From: Levilactobacillus tongjiangensis
GTDB taxonomy: Bacteria; Bacillota; Bacilli; Lactobacillales; Lactobacillaceae
Length of the DNA: 64,000 bases
Direction of reading: 5' to 3'
Assembly (NCBI RefSeq): GCF_003946345.1
Contig: NZ_RHNY01000015.1
Location: 1 to 64,000, forward strand
Made by a program: the position numbers and the translations under genes. Below are positions 19,013 to 29,715 of this stretch, piece after piece (position 1 is the stretch's first letter; the number at the start of each line of letters is the position of its first letter). The notes beneath the pieces were generated by a model. The model was not told the DNA's origin and did not search any database. It saw only the letters and a list, made by a program, of their open reading frames with translations.

Positions 19013-19843
19013 ATGGTTCCCTTTGACCTCCCCACAGACAAAATTCAGACCGTGACAACGCCGATCCCAGCTAATCAAAAAAATCAGGCGTTTGGCTACA
19101 CTAATGCTCTGCTAGACCTGGTACCACAGCTTCAGACACCCATTCTGCACTTCTGGACGATGCAGCCCACCGTTATCATGGGACTGAAGGATAAGCGGCT
19201 CCCCCACCTTAGAGCGGCAATTAGAGCCGTTCAAGGCCATGGCTACGATGTGGTTCTGCGAAATTCTGGTGGCTTAGCTGTCGTTAGCGATGGGGGCGTC
19301 CTAAACGTATCCCTGTTCGCCCCGCTCACAACGCCCCCACTCAGTGTGGACGCTGCGTACAGCCAAATGATGGCACTCGTGGACGCTGCCTGGCCCGAAC
19401 TAGCTTTAGAACATTACGAAATCACTAATTCCTACTGTCCGGGTGACTTCGACCTGAGCGTTAACGGCCTTAAAATCGCCGGCATTGCCCAGCGTCGTAG
19501 TCCACATGCGTTAGTGACAATGTTGTATCTGGGCGTAACTGGCAATCAAGCTGCCCGAGGTCACTTAGTGCGAGACTTTTATCAAGCCGGCTTGGCGGGT
19601 GAGGAAAACGTGTGGGACTTTCCCGACGTGGATCCAGCCGTCATGACCACCACTGCCGACCTTTTGAACCAACCCATCAGCTTAACCGACGCTGAAACGC
19701 GGTTCACCAAGGCATTGGCAGATTCGGGGATCACTGTTGGCCACGAAGCGTTAACTGCTGCTATGGCAACGCCCGAATTTACAACTTCGCTAGAACATGC
19801 GACCGCTCAGATGGCCCGCCGGCAACCCCGGTTGACCCCATAA
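19013..19843 (+). CDS. Octanoyl/lipoyl transferase, LipL-like
   Basis: 276 aa of the BPL/LplA/LipB fold. LipL moves the octanoyl group from GcvH to E2 subunits. Visible features are RNSGGLAVVSDGGVLNVSL and the region SYCPGDFDLSVNGLKIAG, with the likely catalytic Cys near residue 145. Followed after 20 bases by the HD phosphohydrolase and then a HAD phosphatase in one operon. LplA-type ligase activity is an alternative, but the Cys favours LipL. Confidence 0.8.
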   Translation: MVPFDLPTDKIQTVTTPIPANQKNQAFGYTNALLDLVPQLQTPILHFWTMQPTVIMGLKDKRLPHLRAAIRAVQGHGYDVVLRNSGGLAVVSDGGVLNVSLFAPLTTPPLSVDAAYSQMMALVDAAWPELALEHYEITNSYCPGDFDLSVNGLKIAGIAQRRSPHALVTMLYLGVTGNQAARGHLVRDFYQAGLAGEENVWDFPDVDPAVMTTTADLLNQPISLTDAETRFTKALADSGITVGHEALTAAMATPEFTTSLEHATAQMARRQPRLTP

Positions 19844-19863
19844 AAAGTTAAGGAGGAATCAGT

Positions 19864-21228
19864 GTGACATACGCCGAAACGCGGTTGCCCCGTGAGAAAG
19901 TTTTCCGGGACCCCGTTCACAATTACATTTACGTGCAACATCAAATTATTCTGGACCTCATCAACACCCGGGAGTTCCAGCGTCTTCGCCGGATCAAGCA
20001 ACTCGGTACGGCTTCGCTGATTTTCCACGGGGCGGAACATTCCCGCTTCACCCACTCGCTGGGGGTCTACGAAATTACCCGTCAAATCTGTGACAATTTT
20101 CAACGTAACTACCCGACCAAAACACCGGGTGACGGGGGTTGGGATGATAGTGAGCGTCTGACAGCACTTTGTGCGGCCCTACTCCACGATATCGGTCATG
20201 GACCATACTCACACACATTTGAGCACATCTTCCACACCGACCATGAAGCCATCACCGTTGAGATCCTGACTTCCCCCGAAACCGAGGTTAACCAAGTCTT
20301 ACGACAGGTGAGCCCCACCTTTCCAGCTGAAGTCGCAAGTGTGATTCAAAAAACGTACCCGAACCCCCAAGTCGTCCAAATGATCTCCAGTCAAATCGAT
20401 GCCGATCGCATGGATTACCTGTTACGTGACGCCTATTACACTGGCACGCAGTACGGGACGTTCGATCTCACCCGGATTCTGCGAGTCATGCGCCCCTACC
20501 AGGACGGAATCGCCTTTGCCATGAACGGTATGCACGCGGTCGAAGACTACATCGTCAGTCGATTCCAAATGTATCAACAAGTTTACTTCCACCCGGTATC
20601 GCGAGCTATGGAAGTCATTTTAGACCACCTGCTGGGACGGGCTAACGAACTCTATCAGGCCGGGGAAAGCGATGAAAGCTTCATTCCCCACCTCCTCCTG
20701 CCATTCTTCAACCACCAGTTCAATCTCCAAGACTACCTGAACTTGGATGACGGTGTCCTCACGACCTACTTCATCCACTGGCGCCAGTCACCGGACGAAA
20801 TTTTGGCCGACCTCGCGCACCGGTTCCTCGATCGCAAGCCGCTCAAGAGTGCGGAATATACCGCTGAAACCCAATCCCTGTTACCCCAACTTCAGGAAAT
20901 GATTCGCTCAGTTGGCTTTAATACCGACTACTACACTGCCACCGACAACAGCTATGATCTGCCATACGATGACGCCTATGATCCTAAAATGACGTATCCG
21001 TTGACCCAGATTGAGCTCCAAGAACCTGATGGCACACTGCTTGAACTCTCGACAGTGTCCGACTTGGTCAACGCCATTCGTGGTAAATTCAGCGGGGATC
21101 AACGCTTCTTCTTCCCGAAGGAAATGTTGAATCCCGGTGACGACGCACCCGAAATTTTCCAACCAATCTACGACGAATTCGGGAGTTATATTCAAAACAA
21201 CCAACTCATTCAACCCAAGGAGATCTAA
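19864..21228 (+). CDS. HD-domain dNTP triphosphohydrolase-like protein (YwfO family)
   Basis: 454 aa from GTG 19864, with AAGGAGG upstream. HD-superfamily metal ligands are visible: [26 protein letters not shown] and [13 protein letters not shown]. Bacterial SAMHD1-like enzymes of this size hydrolyse dNTPs to nucleoside and triphosphate. It sits between lipL and a HAD phosphatase, the next start being only four bases past its stop. Confidence 0.85.
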   Translation: MTYAETRLPREKVFRDPVHNYIYVQHQIILDLINTREFQRLRRIKQLGTASLIFHGAEHSRFTHSLGVYEITRQICDNFQRNYPTKTPGDGGWDDSERLTALCAALLHDIGHGPYSHTFEHIFHTDHEAITVEILTSPETEVNQVLRQVSPTFPAEVASVIQKTYPNPQVVQMISSQIDADRMDYLLRDAYYTGTQYGTFDLTRILRVMRPYQDGIAFAMNGMHAVEDYIVSRFQMYQQVYFHPVSRAMEVILDHLLGRANELYQAGESDESFIPHLLLPFFNHQFNLQDYLNLDDGVLTTYFIHWRQSPDEILADLAHRFLDRKPLKSAEYTAETQSLLPQLQEMIRSVGFNTDYYTATDNSYDLPYDDAYDPKMTYPLTQIELQEPDGTLLELSTVSDLVNAIRGKFSGDQRFFFPKEMLNPGDDAPEIFQPIYDEFGSYIQNNQLIQPKEI

Positions 21229-21232
21229 CCAG

Positions 21233-22042
21233 ATGACCATCAAATTAATCGCAATCGACATCGACGGTACCCTGCTGAACGAAAAGAACGAACTGGCTCC
21301 CGCAACGGTGACCGCCGTTCAAGCCGCCCTTAAGCAAGGCATCAAAGTCGTCCTCTGTACCGGCCGGCCCCTGGCTGGGGTTCAACCCTACTTGGATGCT
21401 TTGGGCATTAGCGGCGACGAACAATATGCCATTACGCTCAACGGATCAGTGGCTCAAACTGTCTCTGGCAACGTGTTGACGTACCACTCACTAAGCTACG
21501 ACAACTATGTTGATTTAGAAGCCGCTGCCCGAAAACTCCAAATTAATTTTCAAATTGAAACGCCGGACTACATCTACACCACCAACAAAAACATCAGTGC
21601 CTACACGATTGGTGAAAGTTACCTGGTCAAGATGTTGATTCGGTACCGTGAACCTAGCGAAATGAGCCGCGACTTGACCATTTCTAAAGCTATGTTCGTG
21701 GGGGACCCGAAAGAAATCGACCGCATTGTGCCGTTGATTCCACAGGACTTGAAGGACCGGTTCTACGTCGTGCAGAGTGAGCCCTACTTCGTGGAGATCA
21801 TGAACAAGAACGCCAGCAAGGGAAACACCCTTCACGAGTTAGTCACCAAGCTGGGCCTGACACCAGCTGACGTCATGGCCTTAGGTGATCAAGGGAATGA
21901 CTTGACCATGATTAAATACGCCGGCCTAGGTGTCGCCATGGGCAATGCCATCGATGAAGTCAAAGAAGCCGCCCAAGCGGTCACATTGACCAACGCCGAA
22001 GATGGTGTGGCCGCGGCCATTCACAAGTATGCATTAGATTAA
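21233..22042 (+). CDS. Cof-type HAD sugar phosphatase
   Basis: 269 aa from ATG 21233 (AAGGAG upstream). HAD motif I is DIDGTLL, motif II is CTGRP, and motif IV is [11 protein letters not shown]. The cap fits the Cof/YidA type, which acts on sugar phosphates or FMN-like substrates in the cytoplasm. It is the last gene of the lipL operon. A longer in-frame reading from 21137 overlaps the HD gene and has no ribosome site. Confidence 0.9.
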   Translation: MTIKLIAIDIDGTLLNEKNELAPATVTAVQAALKQGIKVVLCTGRPLAGVQPYLDALGISGDEQYAITLNGSVAQTVSGNVLTYHSLSYDNYVDLEAAARKLQINFQIETPDYIYTTNKNISAYTIGESYLVKMLIRYREPSEMSRDLTISKAMFVGDPKEIDRIVPLIPQDLKDRFYVVQSEPYFVEIMNKNASKGNTLHELVTKLGLTPADVMALGDQGNDLTMIKYAGLGVAMGNAIDEVKEAAQAVTLTNAEDGVAAAIHKYALD

Positions 22043-22061
22043 ACCACCTTACTAAGTCATT

Positions 22062-22123
22062 AAAAATACTATCCCTAAGTGACGAACCCGACTAAGCTCG
22101 GCGTGACTTTGGGTAGTATTTTT
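22062..22123 (+). terminator. Terminator of the lipL operon
   Basis: 10-bp perfect stem (22062-22071 with 22114-22123), with more pairs inside, ending in a T-run. Confidence 0.75.
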
Positions 22124-22179
22124 TAGTTTGCTTATAGGAAATTACCAATGCTATGATTATCCAAAACATTACAAGTGTT

Positions 22180-22217
22180 ATCGACTTACCCGCCAAGCAG
22201 ATAAGTCGATTTTTTTA
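22180..22217 (+). terminator. Second terminator-like hairpin
   Basis: 9-bp perfect stem (22180-22188 with 22202-22210), followed by seven T. No gene lies between this and the previous terminator, so it may be a backup or the end of a short RNA. Confidence 0.6.
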
Positions 22218-22234
22218 TAAACTAAACGAACCTC

Positions 22235-22256
22235 GGTTAAAATTCGGGATTTAACC
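22235..22256 (+). promoter_or_regulatory. Candidate MerR operator
   Basis: GGTTAAA (22235-22241) and TTTAACC (22250-22256) form a perfect 7-8-7 dyad upstream of the merR gene. MerR proteins bind such spaced dyads within their promoters. Confidence 0.5.
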
Positions 22257-22321
22257 GCGTTATTTAAACCTTTAGTGGGCGAGCGTGTTATCCTAACGGC
22301 AATCAGAGGAGATGATTGATT

Positions 22322-22738
22322 ATGAACATGACTGAATTTGCGGCTAAGGTGGGGTGTAGTCGAGATACGCTGCGGTTTTACGAGAAGGCTGGCTTGCTAG
22401 TCCCCGTAAGAACCGCCCGTAACTACCGCCAATACACAGTAAGTGACCTTGCGACTTACCGAATTATTCATAGTTTGAAGCGGGCGGGTCTCCCCCTCGC
22501 AGAGATCAAACACATCTTACAGTTGCGTTCGGAAAATGTAAGCGCCACCTGTTGCGCGGATACCTTACGCTTTATCACGGGTAAACACACCCAGTTCATC
22601 GACAATCAGCATTTCTACGCCGCCCTCTCAGGACTGACCGACGAAATGGCTGAAGCACTGACTCGTTCCACCCTCTCACACAGTGAGTTAGAAACCATGA
22701 TTGAACAAATCGGCGAATTAGATGATCAGGTCATCTAA
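22322..22738 (+). CDS. MerR family regulator
   Basis: 138 aa from ATG 22322 (AGAGGAG 10 bases upstream). The N-terminal winged helix is clear (MTEFAAKVGCSRDTLRFYEKAGLL). The C-terminal part carries a CC pair (SATCCADTL) that could bind metal or sense thiol stress, but the pattern does not match a named metal-sensing class. No neighbouring target gene is on the same strand; it may autoregulate through 22235-22256. Confidence 0.85.
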   Translation: MNMTEFAAKVGCSRDTLRFYEKAGLLVPVRTARNYRQYTVSDLATYRIIHSLKRAGLPLAEIKHILQLRSENVSATCCADTLRFITGKHTQFIDNQHFYAALSGLTDEMAEALTRSTLSHSELETMIEQIGELDDQVI

Positions 22739-22783
22739 AATTTGGACCGGATGAGGCAAATTGACATGAAGCAAACCTAGTTT

Positions 22784-22818
22784 CGAGGTGCCCGTTGGTT
22801 GGTACCTCGATTTTTTTG
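22784..22818 (+). terminator. Terminator of the merR gene
   Basis: CGAGGT (22784-22789) pairs with ACCTCG (22804-22809), followed by a T-run. The rest of 22819-23035 shows nothing else. Confidence 0.7.
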
Positions 22819-23035
22819 TCGCCAAGTTGGTTCAACGGTAAGTCCCTAATAGCTAACCGTCTATGACTGGCGGTAAAACCACAATATGATAACCTCATCA
22901 AGATTTTTTTACAGAAAAGCGGCGCTAATTGCCACAAACTGGTAATTAACACCACTTACTACTTCAGATTTTGAGCTTGACCCCAGACTCATTTTTTGAT
23001 GAATTAGTTATTTTCTGGCTATGACCATTGGGTAA

Positions 23036-23908
23036 TTACTTCACTCTCTGGGCGATAGCAAAAGCATAGAATTTAATGGTTAGGGGAGCATTATCTTTAA
23101 CCTTATTGCCAGTTGTGTTTTCGGCAATATATAGCCCAATTTGATAGTTCTTAAGACGTTTTAGTTTTGCAGGTGTTAATCCGTAGTCTTTTGCTAGAAT
23201 ATTCTTAACTTTCTTGACCCGGGTAACAGTTGCGACATTATTGCTCTTCTTCAAATAGGCAGTAACCTTAGGGAAATATGTAATATGCGTGTAGTTTTTT
23301 GTCTTTAGAGAGCCAGATTTTACATCGGGAAGAGACGGATCTTCATCGGACATGGTTTCCGCGACTTTATAAGCAGCAATATTAGTTAAATCTAAGTTTA
23401 ACTTCATATTTGGTAATGCTTTGACTAAAGCCTTAGTAACTTTTTGTGATTTAGAGTACTTAATGTAATTGGCATAGTCTGCGTTGTTATAAAATAGTTC
23501 TATTGGAACATAACGCCGCTTGAGCTCATCCATTGCTAATCCTTTGGTCAAGTATCCACGCCAAATATAGCCTTGCGTTGACTTAGGATGTTTTTTAGTG
23601 CCGCCAGCATTTACATAATAATAGACGGCTTTTGTATTGCCGTGTTTAAGAACCGCAATTGAAGTACGTGAGAACGTCGTGTTGGGACGATCAGTCAAAT
23701 AACCGTATCGTTTAGTGTGCTTCTTATTCCAAAGGGCAACCTTTTTATTAGGGTACTTTGCCCGAAAACAAATTGGTGTGAAAATGCGCCAATTTTCTGA
23801 AACTACAGTGTACTTTGTTGCAGCTTGAGCTGGTTGGATAGATAGAAGACATAACGCAGTGCCAAGTATTACACCCAAAACAATACCTAGTTCACTTTTT
23901 AATTTCAT
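23036..23908 (-). CDS. Secreted protein of unknown function
   Basis: 290 aa from ATG 23908 (AGGAG 8 bases upstream). The signal peptide ends near QPAQAA. The mature protein is very Lys/Tyr-rich. Residues about 60-130 (VALWNKKHTKRYGYL ... GYIWRGYLTKG) resemble the short SH3-like surface repeats of lactobacilli. The rest has no recognised domain. Base composition is visibly more AT-rich than the neighbouring genes, which suggests horizontal gain or relaxed constraint. Confidence 0.7.
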   Translation of the reverse strand: MKLKSELGIVLGVILGTALCLLSIQPAQAATKYTVVSENWRIFTPICFRAKYPNKKVALWNKKHTKRYGYLTDRPNTTFSRTSIAVLKHGNTKAVYYYVNAGGTKKHPKSTQGYIWRGYLTKGLAMDELKRRYVPIELFYNNADYANYIKYSKSQKVTKALVKALPNMKLNLDLTNIAAYKVAETMSDEDPSLPDVKSGSLKTKNYTHITYFPKVTAYLKKSNNVATVTRVKKVKNILAKDYGLTPAKLKRLKNYQIGLYIAENTTGNKVKDNAPLTIKFYAFAIAQRVK

Positions 23909-23917
23909 AATATTCAC

Positions 23918-24508
23918 TCCTCTTACTTGAGTCTACCATAAATTGAAGATGATTTAAGACAACATCCAATGGCTAAGACAGATCCGTACAACTTTACGAT
24001 TCATATCCAAGATAGCGGTCTTCTCATACCCACTCTTAAGTTGGATTTTTTTTCCGGTAGAAAACTTAATTCTACAATGAACGCCCAACCCTTTTCGTAA
24101 ATCCGAATCAGTCTTTACGATGTATGCTAAAACGCATTGACTCCACTGCTAAGCAGTTACCCGTTTGGTTGAAGGCGCCGCCAGGATTCTATTATTGGTA
24201 ATTATGTAATATCCCAACGCTCGTCAGGTTCATTACAGATACCGTGAGCAACGTATGCATCGGCGGATAAGTTGCCTAAGCTAATCAGACGTTTCACCTT
24301 TAACAGAATGTCACCGATGGTTCATGATTTTTAGTGACAGACACGATTGTAATTAGCAAAAACCCATCAGTAGGTGCTAACGCTCAACGACGCCACTACT
24401 CATAAACTACGTAAAAACTGAACGGCGACACGCCATTCATTGAAAATTTTTGCCAAAATAAAAAGCGACGCCGTTTTTTCAACAGTCCATCGCCAGATTC
24501 AGGTAAGT
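23918..24508. other. Gene-free stretch
   Basis: About 590 bases with no credible gene, SR element or promoter that can be defended. A short open stretch beginning ATGGCTAAGACAG near 23971 is interrupted soon after. ACGGCG near 24421 and CGCCGT near 24470 could pair over a loop of about 40 bases. It may be decayed coding sequence. Confidence 0.35.
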
Positions 24509-24856
24509 CTAAATTGTAAATACGATTCCTAAAATAATGTAACAGATGCCGGTCACTAAACCAAACCGAGCCAATGGATTCACCACAATGGGAGAATTCT
24601 TTACACTTGCCACGTGCCGGACACCAATTTTTTCACCGGGTAACGGGTCTTGACCTTTTTTCCGACGGTGCCGCCACCCCGTAAAGAGGTGCCCCTTCGC
24701 CAACACACAGATAGCCCCGAAGACCAAGAATGCTAATCCCACCATGAAAAGCAGGTTGCCAATCAACATAAATGGTTGACCTAAGACTTTCATAATTAAC
24801 GCAATTAACAGTCCAGCTGCAACGGTCCCCGTCGTAGCTCTTTTCCAGTTTTTCAT
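24509..24856 (-). CDS. DUF3899 family membrane protein
   Basis: 115 aa with two helices at about residues 8-55 and a third at the C-terminus, separated by a basic segment (GWRHRRKKGQDPLPGEK). The layout matches DUF3899, a small Firmicutes membrane family of unknown function. AAGGA lies 9 bases before ATG 24856. Upstream is the long hairpin at 24932-25032. Confidence 0.8.
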   Translation of the reverse strand: MKNWKRATTGTVAAGLLIALIMKVLGQPFMLIGNLLFMVGLAFLVFGAICVLAKGHLFTGWRHRRKKGQDPLPGEKIGVRHVASVKNSPIVVNPLARFGLVTGICYIILGIVFTI

Positions 24857-24931
24857 TGAATCACAGTCCTTTGCAGAATCTCATTTGGACAACTTGCTGA
24901 TGACTAACTTGCTACGTTGCCGAAACGTGCA

Positions 24932-25032
24932 GAATGAGGCAGTCAGCTCCGCTTAACCCCGTTAGCTAACTACTCCAAGAACCGGAGTATCTAGCTAACG
25001 ACGTTAATGCTCACTGACTAACCGCCTCATTC
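24932..25032. other. Long interrupted hairpin (about 35 bp of pairing)
   Basis: Nested perfect segments: 24932-24940 with 25024-25032 (9), 24942-24946 with 25014-25018 (5), 24953-24957 with 25003-25007 (5), 24960-24968 with 24992-25000 (9), and 24971-24976 with 24984-24989 (6). No T-run follows on either strand. It lies between prs and the DUF3899 gene and is unlike the SR family. Confidence 0.65.
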
Positions 25033-25046
25033 CACACTCTTAATTA

Positions 25047-25090
25047 TAAAAAAAACTCAAGTCAACGCCCAGCGCTGCTCAAGTTTTTTG
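25047..25090. terminator. Probable terminator after prs
   Basis: An imperfect hairpin centred on CAACGCccaGCGCTG with A-runs on the left and T-runs on the right, so usable from both sides. The stem has mismatches. Confidence 0.45.
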
Positions 25091-25095
25091 TCGTT

Positions 25096-26076
25096 TTATT
25101 GTTCGTGACTCCGGAAACGGTTCTTGAACAATGGGCTGACTGGCCGGTTTTCGTTAATCCGCTTGATGGCTTGACCAATCAGTGGACCAACTGAAATTTG
25201 TTCGATCTTATCAATTTGCTTATCTGCCGTCAGTTGAATTGAATCAGTCACCACTAATTTCTTAATTGGCGAATCCTTGATTCGTTCGATGGCGGGACCA
25301 GACAACACGGGGTGGGTACAGCTAGCGTAAACTTCCGTAGCGCCAGCTTCCATCAACGCCCGGGAACCTAAAGTAATGGTTCCGGCCGTATCGATCATAT
25401 CATCGATCATGATACAACGTTTGCCCTTCACATCCCCAATGATGTTCATGATTTCCGCCACGTTGGCTCTTGGCCGCCGCTTATCGATAATGGCAATTGG
25501 GGCCTTCAAGAATTCAGCTAAGGCCCGTGCCCGCGTCACCCCACCATGGTCGGGTGAAACAACAACAGCGTCTTTTGCTAAACCATTGCTCAAGAAGTAG
25601 TCCGCCAACAAAGGCGCACCCATCAAGTGGTCAACGGGAACATCGAAGAATCCTTGAATCTGGGCAGCGTGTAAGTCGAGGGCCAAAACCCGCGTCACAC
25701 CCGCTGTTTGTAGCATGTTGGCGACTAACTTCGCCGTAATCGGTTCACGGGACCGGGCTTTCCGGTCTTGCCGTGCGTAGCCGTAGTACGGAATGACCAC
25801 GTTGATGGTGGCCGCACTCGCCCGCCGCAGGGCATCAATCATAATCAACAGTTCCATCAAATTATCGTTGACGGGTGCCGACGTCGATTGAATGACATAA
25901 ACGTGACTGCCCCGGACACTTTGTTCAATGTTAATCCGAATTTCACCGTCACTAAATCGGTCCACCGAAGTTTTCCCTAATTCAACCCCAACTTCGTTAG
26001 CGATTTTTTCCGCCAACGGTTTGTTGGAATTCAACGCAAAGATCTTTAATTTAGGGTCAAAATATTGCGTAGCCAT
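25096..26076 (-). CDS. prs: Ribose-phosphate pyrophosphokinase
   Basis: 326 aa from ATG 26076 (GGAGG 5 bases upstream). It makes PRPP for nucleotide, His and Trp synthesis. Visible motifs include the flexible loop [15 protein letters not shown], the His in [12 protein letters not shown], and the PRPP-binding [13 protein letters not shown]. It follows glmU by 83 bases, the classic purR-glmU-prs order. Confidence 0.96.
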   Translation of the reverse strand: MATQYFDPKLKIFALNSNKPLAEKIANEVGVELGKTSVDRFSDGEIRINIEQSVRGSHVYVIQSTSAPVNDNLMELLIMIDALRRASAATINVVIPYYGYARQDRKARSREPITAKLVANMLQTAGVTRVLALDLHAAQIQGFFDVPVDHLMGAPLLADYFLSNGLAKDAVVVSPDHGGVTRARALAEFLKAPIAIIDKRRPRANVAEIMNIIGDVKGKRCIMIDDMIDTAGTITLGSRALMEAGATEVYASCTHPVLSGPAIERIKDSPIKKLVVTDSIQLTADKQIDKIEQISVGPLIGQAIKRINENRPVSPLFKNRFRSHEQ

Positions 26077-26159
26077 AATTTCCTCCAATAGCAAGTAAGC
26101 TGCCTGAATTTACTACAACAATTTTATGCTAACGGGTCGCGAAACACAAGACCTTAGCC

Positions 26160-27539
26160 TTAATCTTCACCACGATATGGTAGTTTCTGATAATAATTAG
26201 GCTTATTAGTCTGGCGTTCCCGCGCGATTGCCATGTCATATTGATTAACAGCATCAGTAATCGTTGAACCTGCCGCAATAAAACTGTGGTCTGCCACGTT
26301 CAGTGGAGCCACTAAGTTAGAGTTTGAACCGATGAAGGCGTCATCCCCTACCACCGTTTCGTGCTTATTCTTGCCATCGTAATTGACGAAGACCACACCA
26401 CACCCAACGTTGATGTTCTTCCCCAACTTGGCGTTCCCAACGTAGGTCAAATGCCCCACCTTGGTTCCTTCGCCAATCGTGGCTTTCTTAACTTCCACAA
26501 AGTTCCCAAGGTGAACCTTAGGCCCGATGTGTGATTCTGGTCGTAAATGACTGTTAGGACCAATGTTACTGCCACTTGCCATATCGGAATCTTCCAATAG
26601 CGATGATGTCACCGTAACGTGATCTGCTAATTTGGCATTCCGTAGCTCTGAATGAGAACCAATGTAACAGTCATCACCAATAACCGTGTCACCTTTAAGT
26701 AGGACGCCAGGTTCGATGATGGTATCGGAGCCAATCTGCACATCCGCCTCAATGTAAGTCGTGGCGGGATCAACCAGCGTCACACCGTTACGCATGTGCT
26801 GTTCATTGATCCGGTTACGCATGATGCGCGTGGCAGCGGACAATGCCACCCGGTCATTAACACCCATGGATTCATGAAAATCGGCCATTTGGTAAGCCGC
26901 AACGATGTCACCCTTGCTCTTCAAGATCTCAATGACATCGGTCAGGTAATATTCCCCTTGAGCATTGTCGTTGGATGTTTCGTGCAACGCTTTGAATAAC
27001 TTTTGGTTATCAAATACATAGACCCCGGTGTTGATTTCATGGATTTCCTGTTCTTCGGAACTGGCATCCTTTTGTTCCACAATTTTTTCGACAATCCCAA
27101 TGTTGTTCCGCACGATTCGACCATAACCAGTAGGATCTGGCGCCATCGACGTCAAAATCGTCGCTGCAGCGTGCTTCGCTTCGTGATAGGCAAACAAGTC
27201 TTCAAACGTTTCAGCTCGGAATAATGGTGTATCCCCACTGACGATCAGAGTCGTTCCCTCTTCGTCCTTTAACATAGGTTCCGTCTGCAAGACCGCGTGG
27301 CCCGTTCCCAGTTGTTCAGCCTGTAAGGCGTATTGTGTCCGGTCACCCAACGTTGACTTTACTTCTTCAGCACCGTAACCAACGACCGTCACAATCTTAT
27401 CCATCTTAGTCTGTTCAACCTGGCTCAACACGTGGTCGACCATGGCCTTACCACAAACCTGATGTAACACTTTGTACAGCTTAGACTTCATCCGGGTGCC
27501 CTTACCGGCAGCGAGGATAATGGTATTTCTCGTACTCAT
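26160..27539 (-). CDS. glmU: Bifunctional UDP-GlcNAc pyrophosphorylase / GlcN-1-P acetyltransferase
   Basis: 459 aa. The N-terminal uridyltransferase domain starts with [11 protein letters not shown]; the C-terminal left-handed beta-helix has hexapeptide repeats from about residue 250. The final steps of UDP-GlcNAc synthesis feed MurA in this window. AGGAG lies 8 bases before ATG. Eleven bases separate it from purR. Confidence 0.96.
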   Translation of the reverse strand: MSTRNTIILAAGKGTRMKSKLYKVLHQVCGKAMVDHVLSQVEQTKMDKIVTVVGYGAEEVKSTLGDRTQYALQAEQLGTGHAVLQTEPMLKDEEGTTLIVSGDTPLFRAETFEDLFAYHEAKHAAATILTSMAPDPTGYGRIVRNNIGIVEKIVEQKDASSEEQEIHEINTGVYVFDNQKLFKALHETSNDNAQGEYYLTDVIEILKSKGDIVAAYQMADFHESMGVNDRVALSAATRIMRNRINEQHMRNGVTLVDPATTYIEADVQIGSDTIIEPGVLLKGDTVIGDDCYIGSHSELRNAKLADHVTVTSSLLEDSDMASGSNIGPNSHLRPESHIGPKVHLGNFVEVKKATIGEGTKVGHLTYVGNAKLGKNINVGCGVVFVNYDGKNKHETVVGDDAFIGSNSNLVAPLNVADHSFIAAGSTITDAVNQYDMAIARERQTNKPNYYQKLPYRGED

Positions 27540-27550
27540 TCCGATATCTC

Positions 27551-28390
27551 CTAGTTTAATTGATTATTTTCATCGCCAAAAATCTGCGTCAGGTAATTAC
27601 CTGGCGAGACGCGAATCTGTTCGTCCTTGGTCTGAATTTTCAAGAGCGAGGTGTACTTGCTGACAGTCCGTTGACCGTCAAAATCGCCTTCAGCGAATAC
27701 GGCAACCCCAGCCAGTTGAGAATCAAATTCATCAACCAACGAACGCAGGCCCCCAACGGTCCCGCCGCCCTTCATGTAGTCGTCCACGATTAAGACTCGT
27801 GAACCTGGCTTCACGCTCCGCTTAGAGAGTGCCATGCGTTCAATCCGCTTGGTTGAACCAGATACGTAGTTCACACTGACGGTCGAACCTTCAGTAATTT
27901 GTGAATCATGCCGGACAATCACGAACGGAACGTTCAAGTAGTTCGCCACACTTTGGGCCAACGGAATTCCTTTGGTCGCAACGGTCACAACCACATCAAC
28001 GTTTTGATTCAAGTATTGGGTGGCCAAGATCCGCCCAATCTGTCGCAACGCCGCGGGCCGACCAAGAATGTCGGACATGTACACGTAGCCACCTGGCAGG
28101 TAGCGATCCGCTTCGGACAGTTCAGAAATCATATCGTCAACGAACTGCTGTGCTTCTTCACGTAATACGTACGGAATGAACCGTGCGCCACCAGCAGCAC
28201 CAGGAACCGTCTCAAGCAAACCAGTCCCCCGAGCCTGGAAGGTCCGCTTCAGAATGGTCAAGTCTTCACTGATTGAAGACTTGGCTGATTCATAGCGTGC
28301 TGCAAAGAACGTCAATGAAACCAATTGATGCGGCCGTTCCAATAAATACCGGGTCATGTCAACTAACCGGTCACTTCTTCTGACTTTCAA
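27551..28390 (-). CDS. purR: Purine operon repressor PurR (Bacillus type)
   Basis: 279 aa. The better start is TTG 28390 (GAGGTG 6 bases upstream); the GTG at 28399 is too close to it. N-terminal winged helix ([18 protein letters not shown]), then a phosphoribosyltransferase-like domain whose PRPP loop reads [16 protein letters not shown]. The Bacillus protein represses purine genes and is released by PRPP. A near-match PurBox lies 55 bases upstream. Confidence 0.93.
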   Translation of the reverse strand: MKVRRSDRLVDMTRYLLERPHQLVSLTFFAARYESAKSSISEDLTILKRTFQARGTGLLETVPGAAGGARFIPYVLREEAQQFVDDMISELSEADRYLPGGYVYMSDILGRPAALRQIGRILATQYLNQNVDVVVTVATKGIPLAQSVANYLNVPFVIVRHDSQITEGSTVSVNYVSGSTKRIERMALSKRSVKPGSRVLIVDDYMKGGGTVGGLRSLVDEFDSQLAGVAVFAEGDFDGQRTVSKYTSLLKIQTKDEQIRVSPGNYLTQIFGDENNQLN

Positions 28391-28858
28391 CTTCTTCACC
28401 TCAACATATTCTTTAGAGTTAATCGTAAGGCCAATTTTAGCATAATTGTTCGGGTTTTTCGTTACATTTCCGTGAGAATTGAAAAAACTTGTGGAAAATT
28501 AAGAAGTCAATGCGAAGAAAAAAGCGTCAAACCGGCTGATTCCCTTGCTTTTCACAAATATAATTATTCTGGAAAGATTTACAGCGCATAAAACCGAACC
28601 ACTTACAGTTCTGATCTATCTGTTTGTGAGCAAATCAGAGGAGCTAACCAACCGCTAAATATCTAGTCCACTGGCCAATTGAAAAATACAGCATCAACAC
28701 GAATAAGCAGAATTCACAAAAAAGGGTCTGCTCACGCTATTCGGAATACACCCCCCACCACTAACTTTCGTCAACGGGTATTTCACAAGCTCGCCTGGTT
28801 GAAATCTCCGACGACTTACTACCTGGTTGTCAACAGTGGCCACGCTCACGTCAACAAA
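28391..28858. other. Gene-free stretch upstream of purR
   Basis: About 470 bases with the PurBox-like site at 28445-28457, a second weaker AACCGAAC near 28590, and otherwise nothing recognised. A short plus-strand open frame at 28679 has no coding character. Confidence 0.4.
28445..28457 (-). promoter_or_regulatory. PurBox-like site upstream of purR
   Basis: ATTGTTCGGGTTT matches the reversed PurBox consensus AWWGTTCGGWWWT at 12 of 13 positions. Bacillus-type PurR binds pairs of PurBoxes; only a weak second half is visible, so autoregulation is likely but unproven. Confidence 0.5.
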
Positions 28859-28892
28859 AAAGCGACAACTGTCAGTTAAACTGACCAGTCGC
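28855..28892 (-). terminator. Terminator of the zinc ABC operon
   Basis: GCGAC (28862-28866) with GTCGC (28888-28892), and GTCAG with CTGAC inside, followed on the minus strand by six T. Confidence 0.7.
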
Positions 28893-28917
28893 CGCCTACC
28901 AATTTGTTAAATTAACG

Positions 28918-29715
28918 TTACTCAGCCGTCTGCAACTTCTGCCAGCCCAATGCGATGAAGTAGAAAATAGCTTCAATGGCAGCAATAAAGAATGAAACGG
29001 GATAATTCGTCACGTAGCTCAAGGTCAACCCGGCCCAAACGCCGACCAAAGCCAGCGCAATGGCCAACACCATCATGCCACCCACGGTATGGGCAAAGTA
29101 CTTGGCCGTCGCTGCGGGTAAGGTCAATAGGATGAAAATCAACAGGGAGCCCACGATTTGGGCCGCCACACTGACACTCAACGCTAACAATACCAGGAAA
29201 GTAATTGACAGGGCGTTGGTCCACAAGCCCTTGACCCGCGCACCCGTGTGATCAAATGAATCAAATTTCAGGAACCGGTAAATCACGAAAATGACCAACA
29301 AGACTAGTAATGACAGCCACAACATTTGTTGAACATCGCCGGCACTGATCCCAATCACACTCCCAAATAGAATGCTGGTCGCATAGCTGGCATTCTTATT
29401 GGCCAACGAGAGGAATAGAATCCCCAGACCGATGAATAACGCTGAGATGGCACTCGTAGCCGCCTCACGTCGTTCGCTGCGAGCACTTAACTGACCGACA
29501 ATCACCGAACTAACGACCGTAAATAACAGCATCCCGTTCAGGGGCGCCCAACCGGCAAAAACCCCGAACGCCGCACCAGAAAAACCAATTTCAGACAGCG
29601 TATGGGTCAAGAACGACATATTGCGGGCAATAACAAACACACCCATGATGCCACAAATAATGGCAATAATGGTTCCAGCCGCGAAGGCGTTACGCATAAA
29701 TTCATAACTAAACAT
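28918..29715 (-). CDS. Zinc ABC transporter permease (ZnuB/AdcB type)
   Basis: 265 aa, ABC-3 family, with about eight hydrophobic helices and the typical MSFLTHTLSEIGFSGAAFG segment. It overlaps the upstream ATPase gene by eight bases. With the ATPase and the lipoprotein it forms a metal importer. The Zur-like palindrome at 31348-31368 points to zinc, though the family also includes manganese systems. Confidence 0.9.
   Translation of the reverse strand: MFSYEFMRNAFAAGTIIAIICGIMGVFVIARNMSFLTHTLSEIGFSGAAFGVFAGWAPLNGMLLFTVVSSVIVGQLSARSERREAATSAISALFIGLGILFLSLANKNASYATSILFGSVIGISAGDVQQMLWLSLLVLLVIFVIYRFLKFDSFDHTGARVKGLWTNALSITFLVLLALSVSVAAQIVGSLLIFILLTLPAATAKYFAHTVGGMMVLAIALALVGVWAGLTLSYVTNYPVSFFIAAIEAIFYFIALGWQKLQTAE

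Noticed and set aside
25047-25090. CTCAAGT repeats after prs as a perfect hairpin
   Set aside because: They are direct, not inverted, repeats; only a weaker imperfect stem remains.
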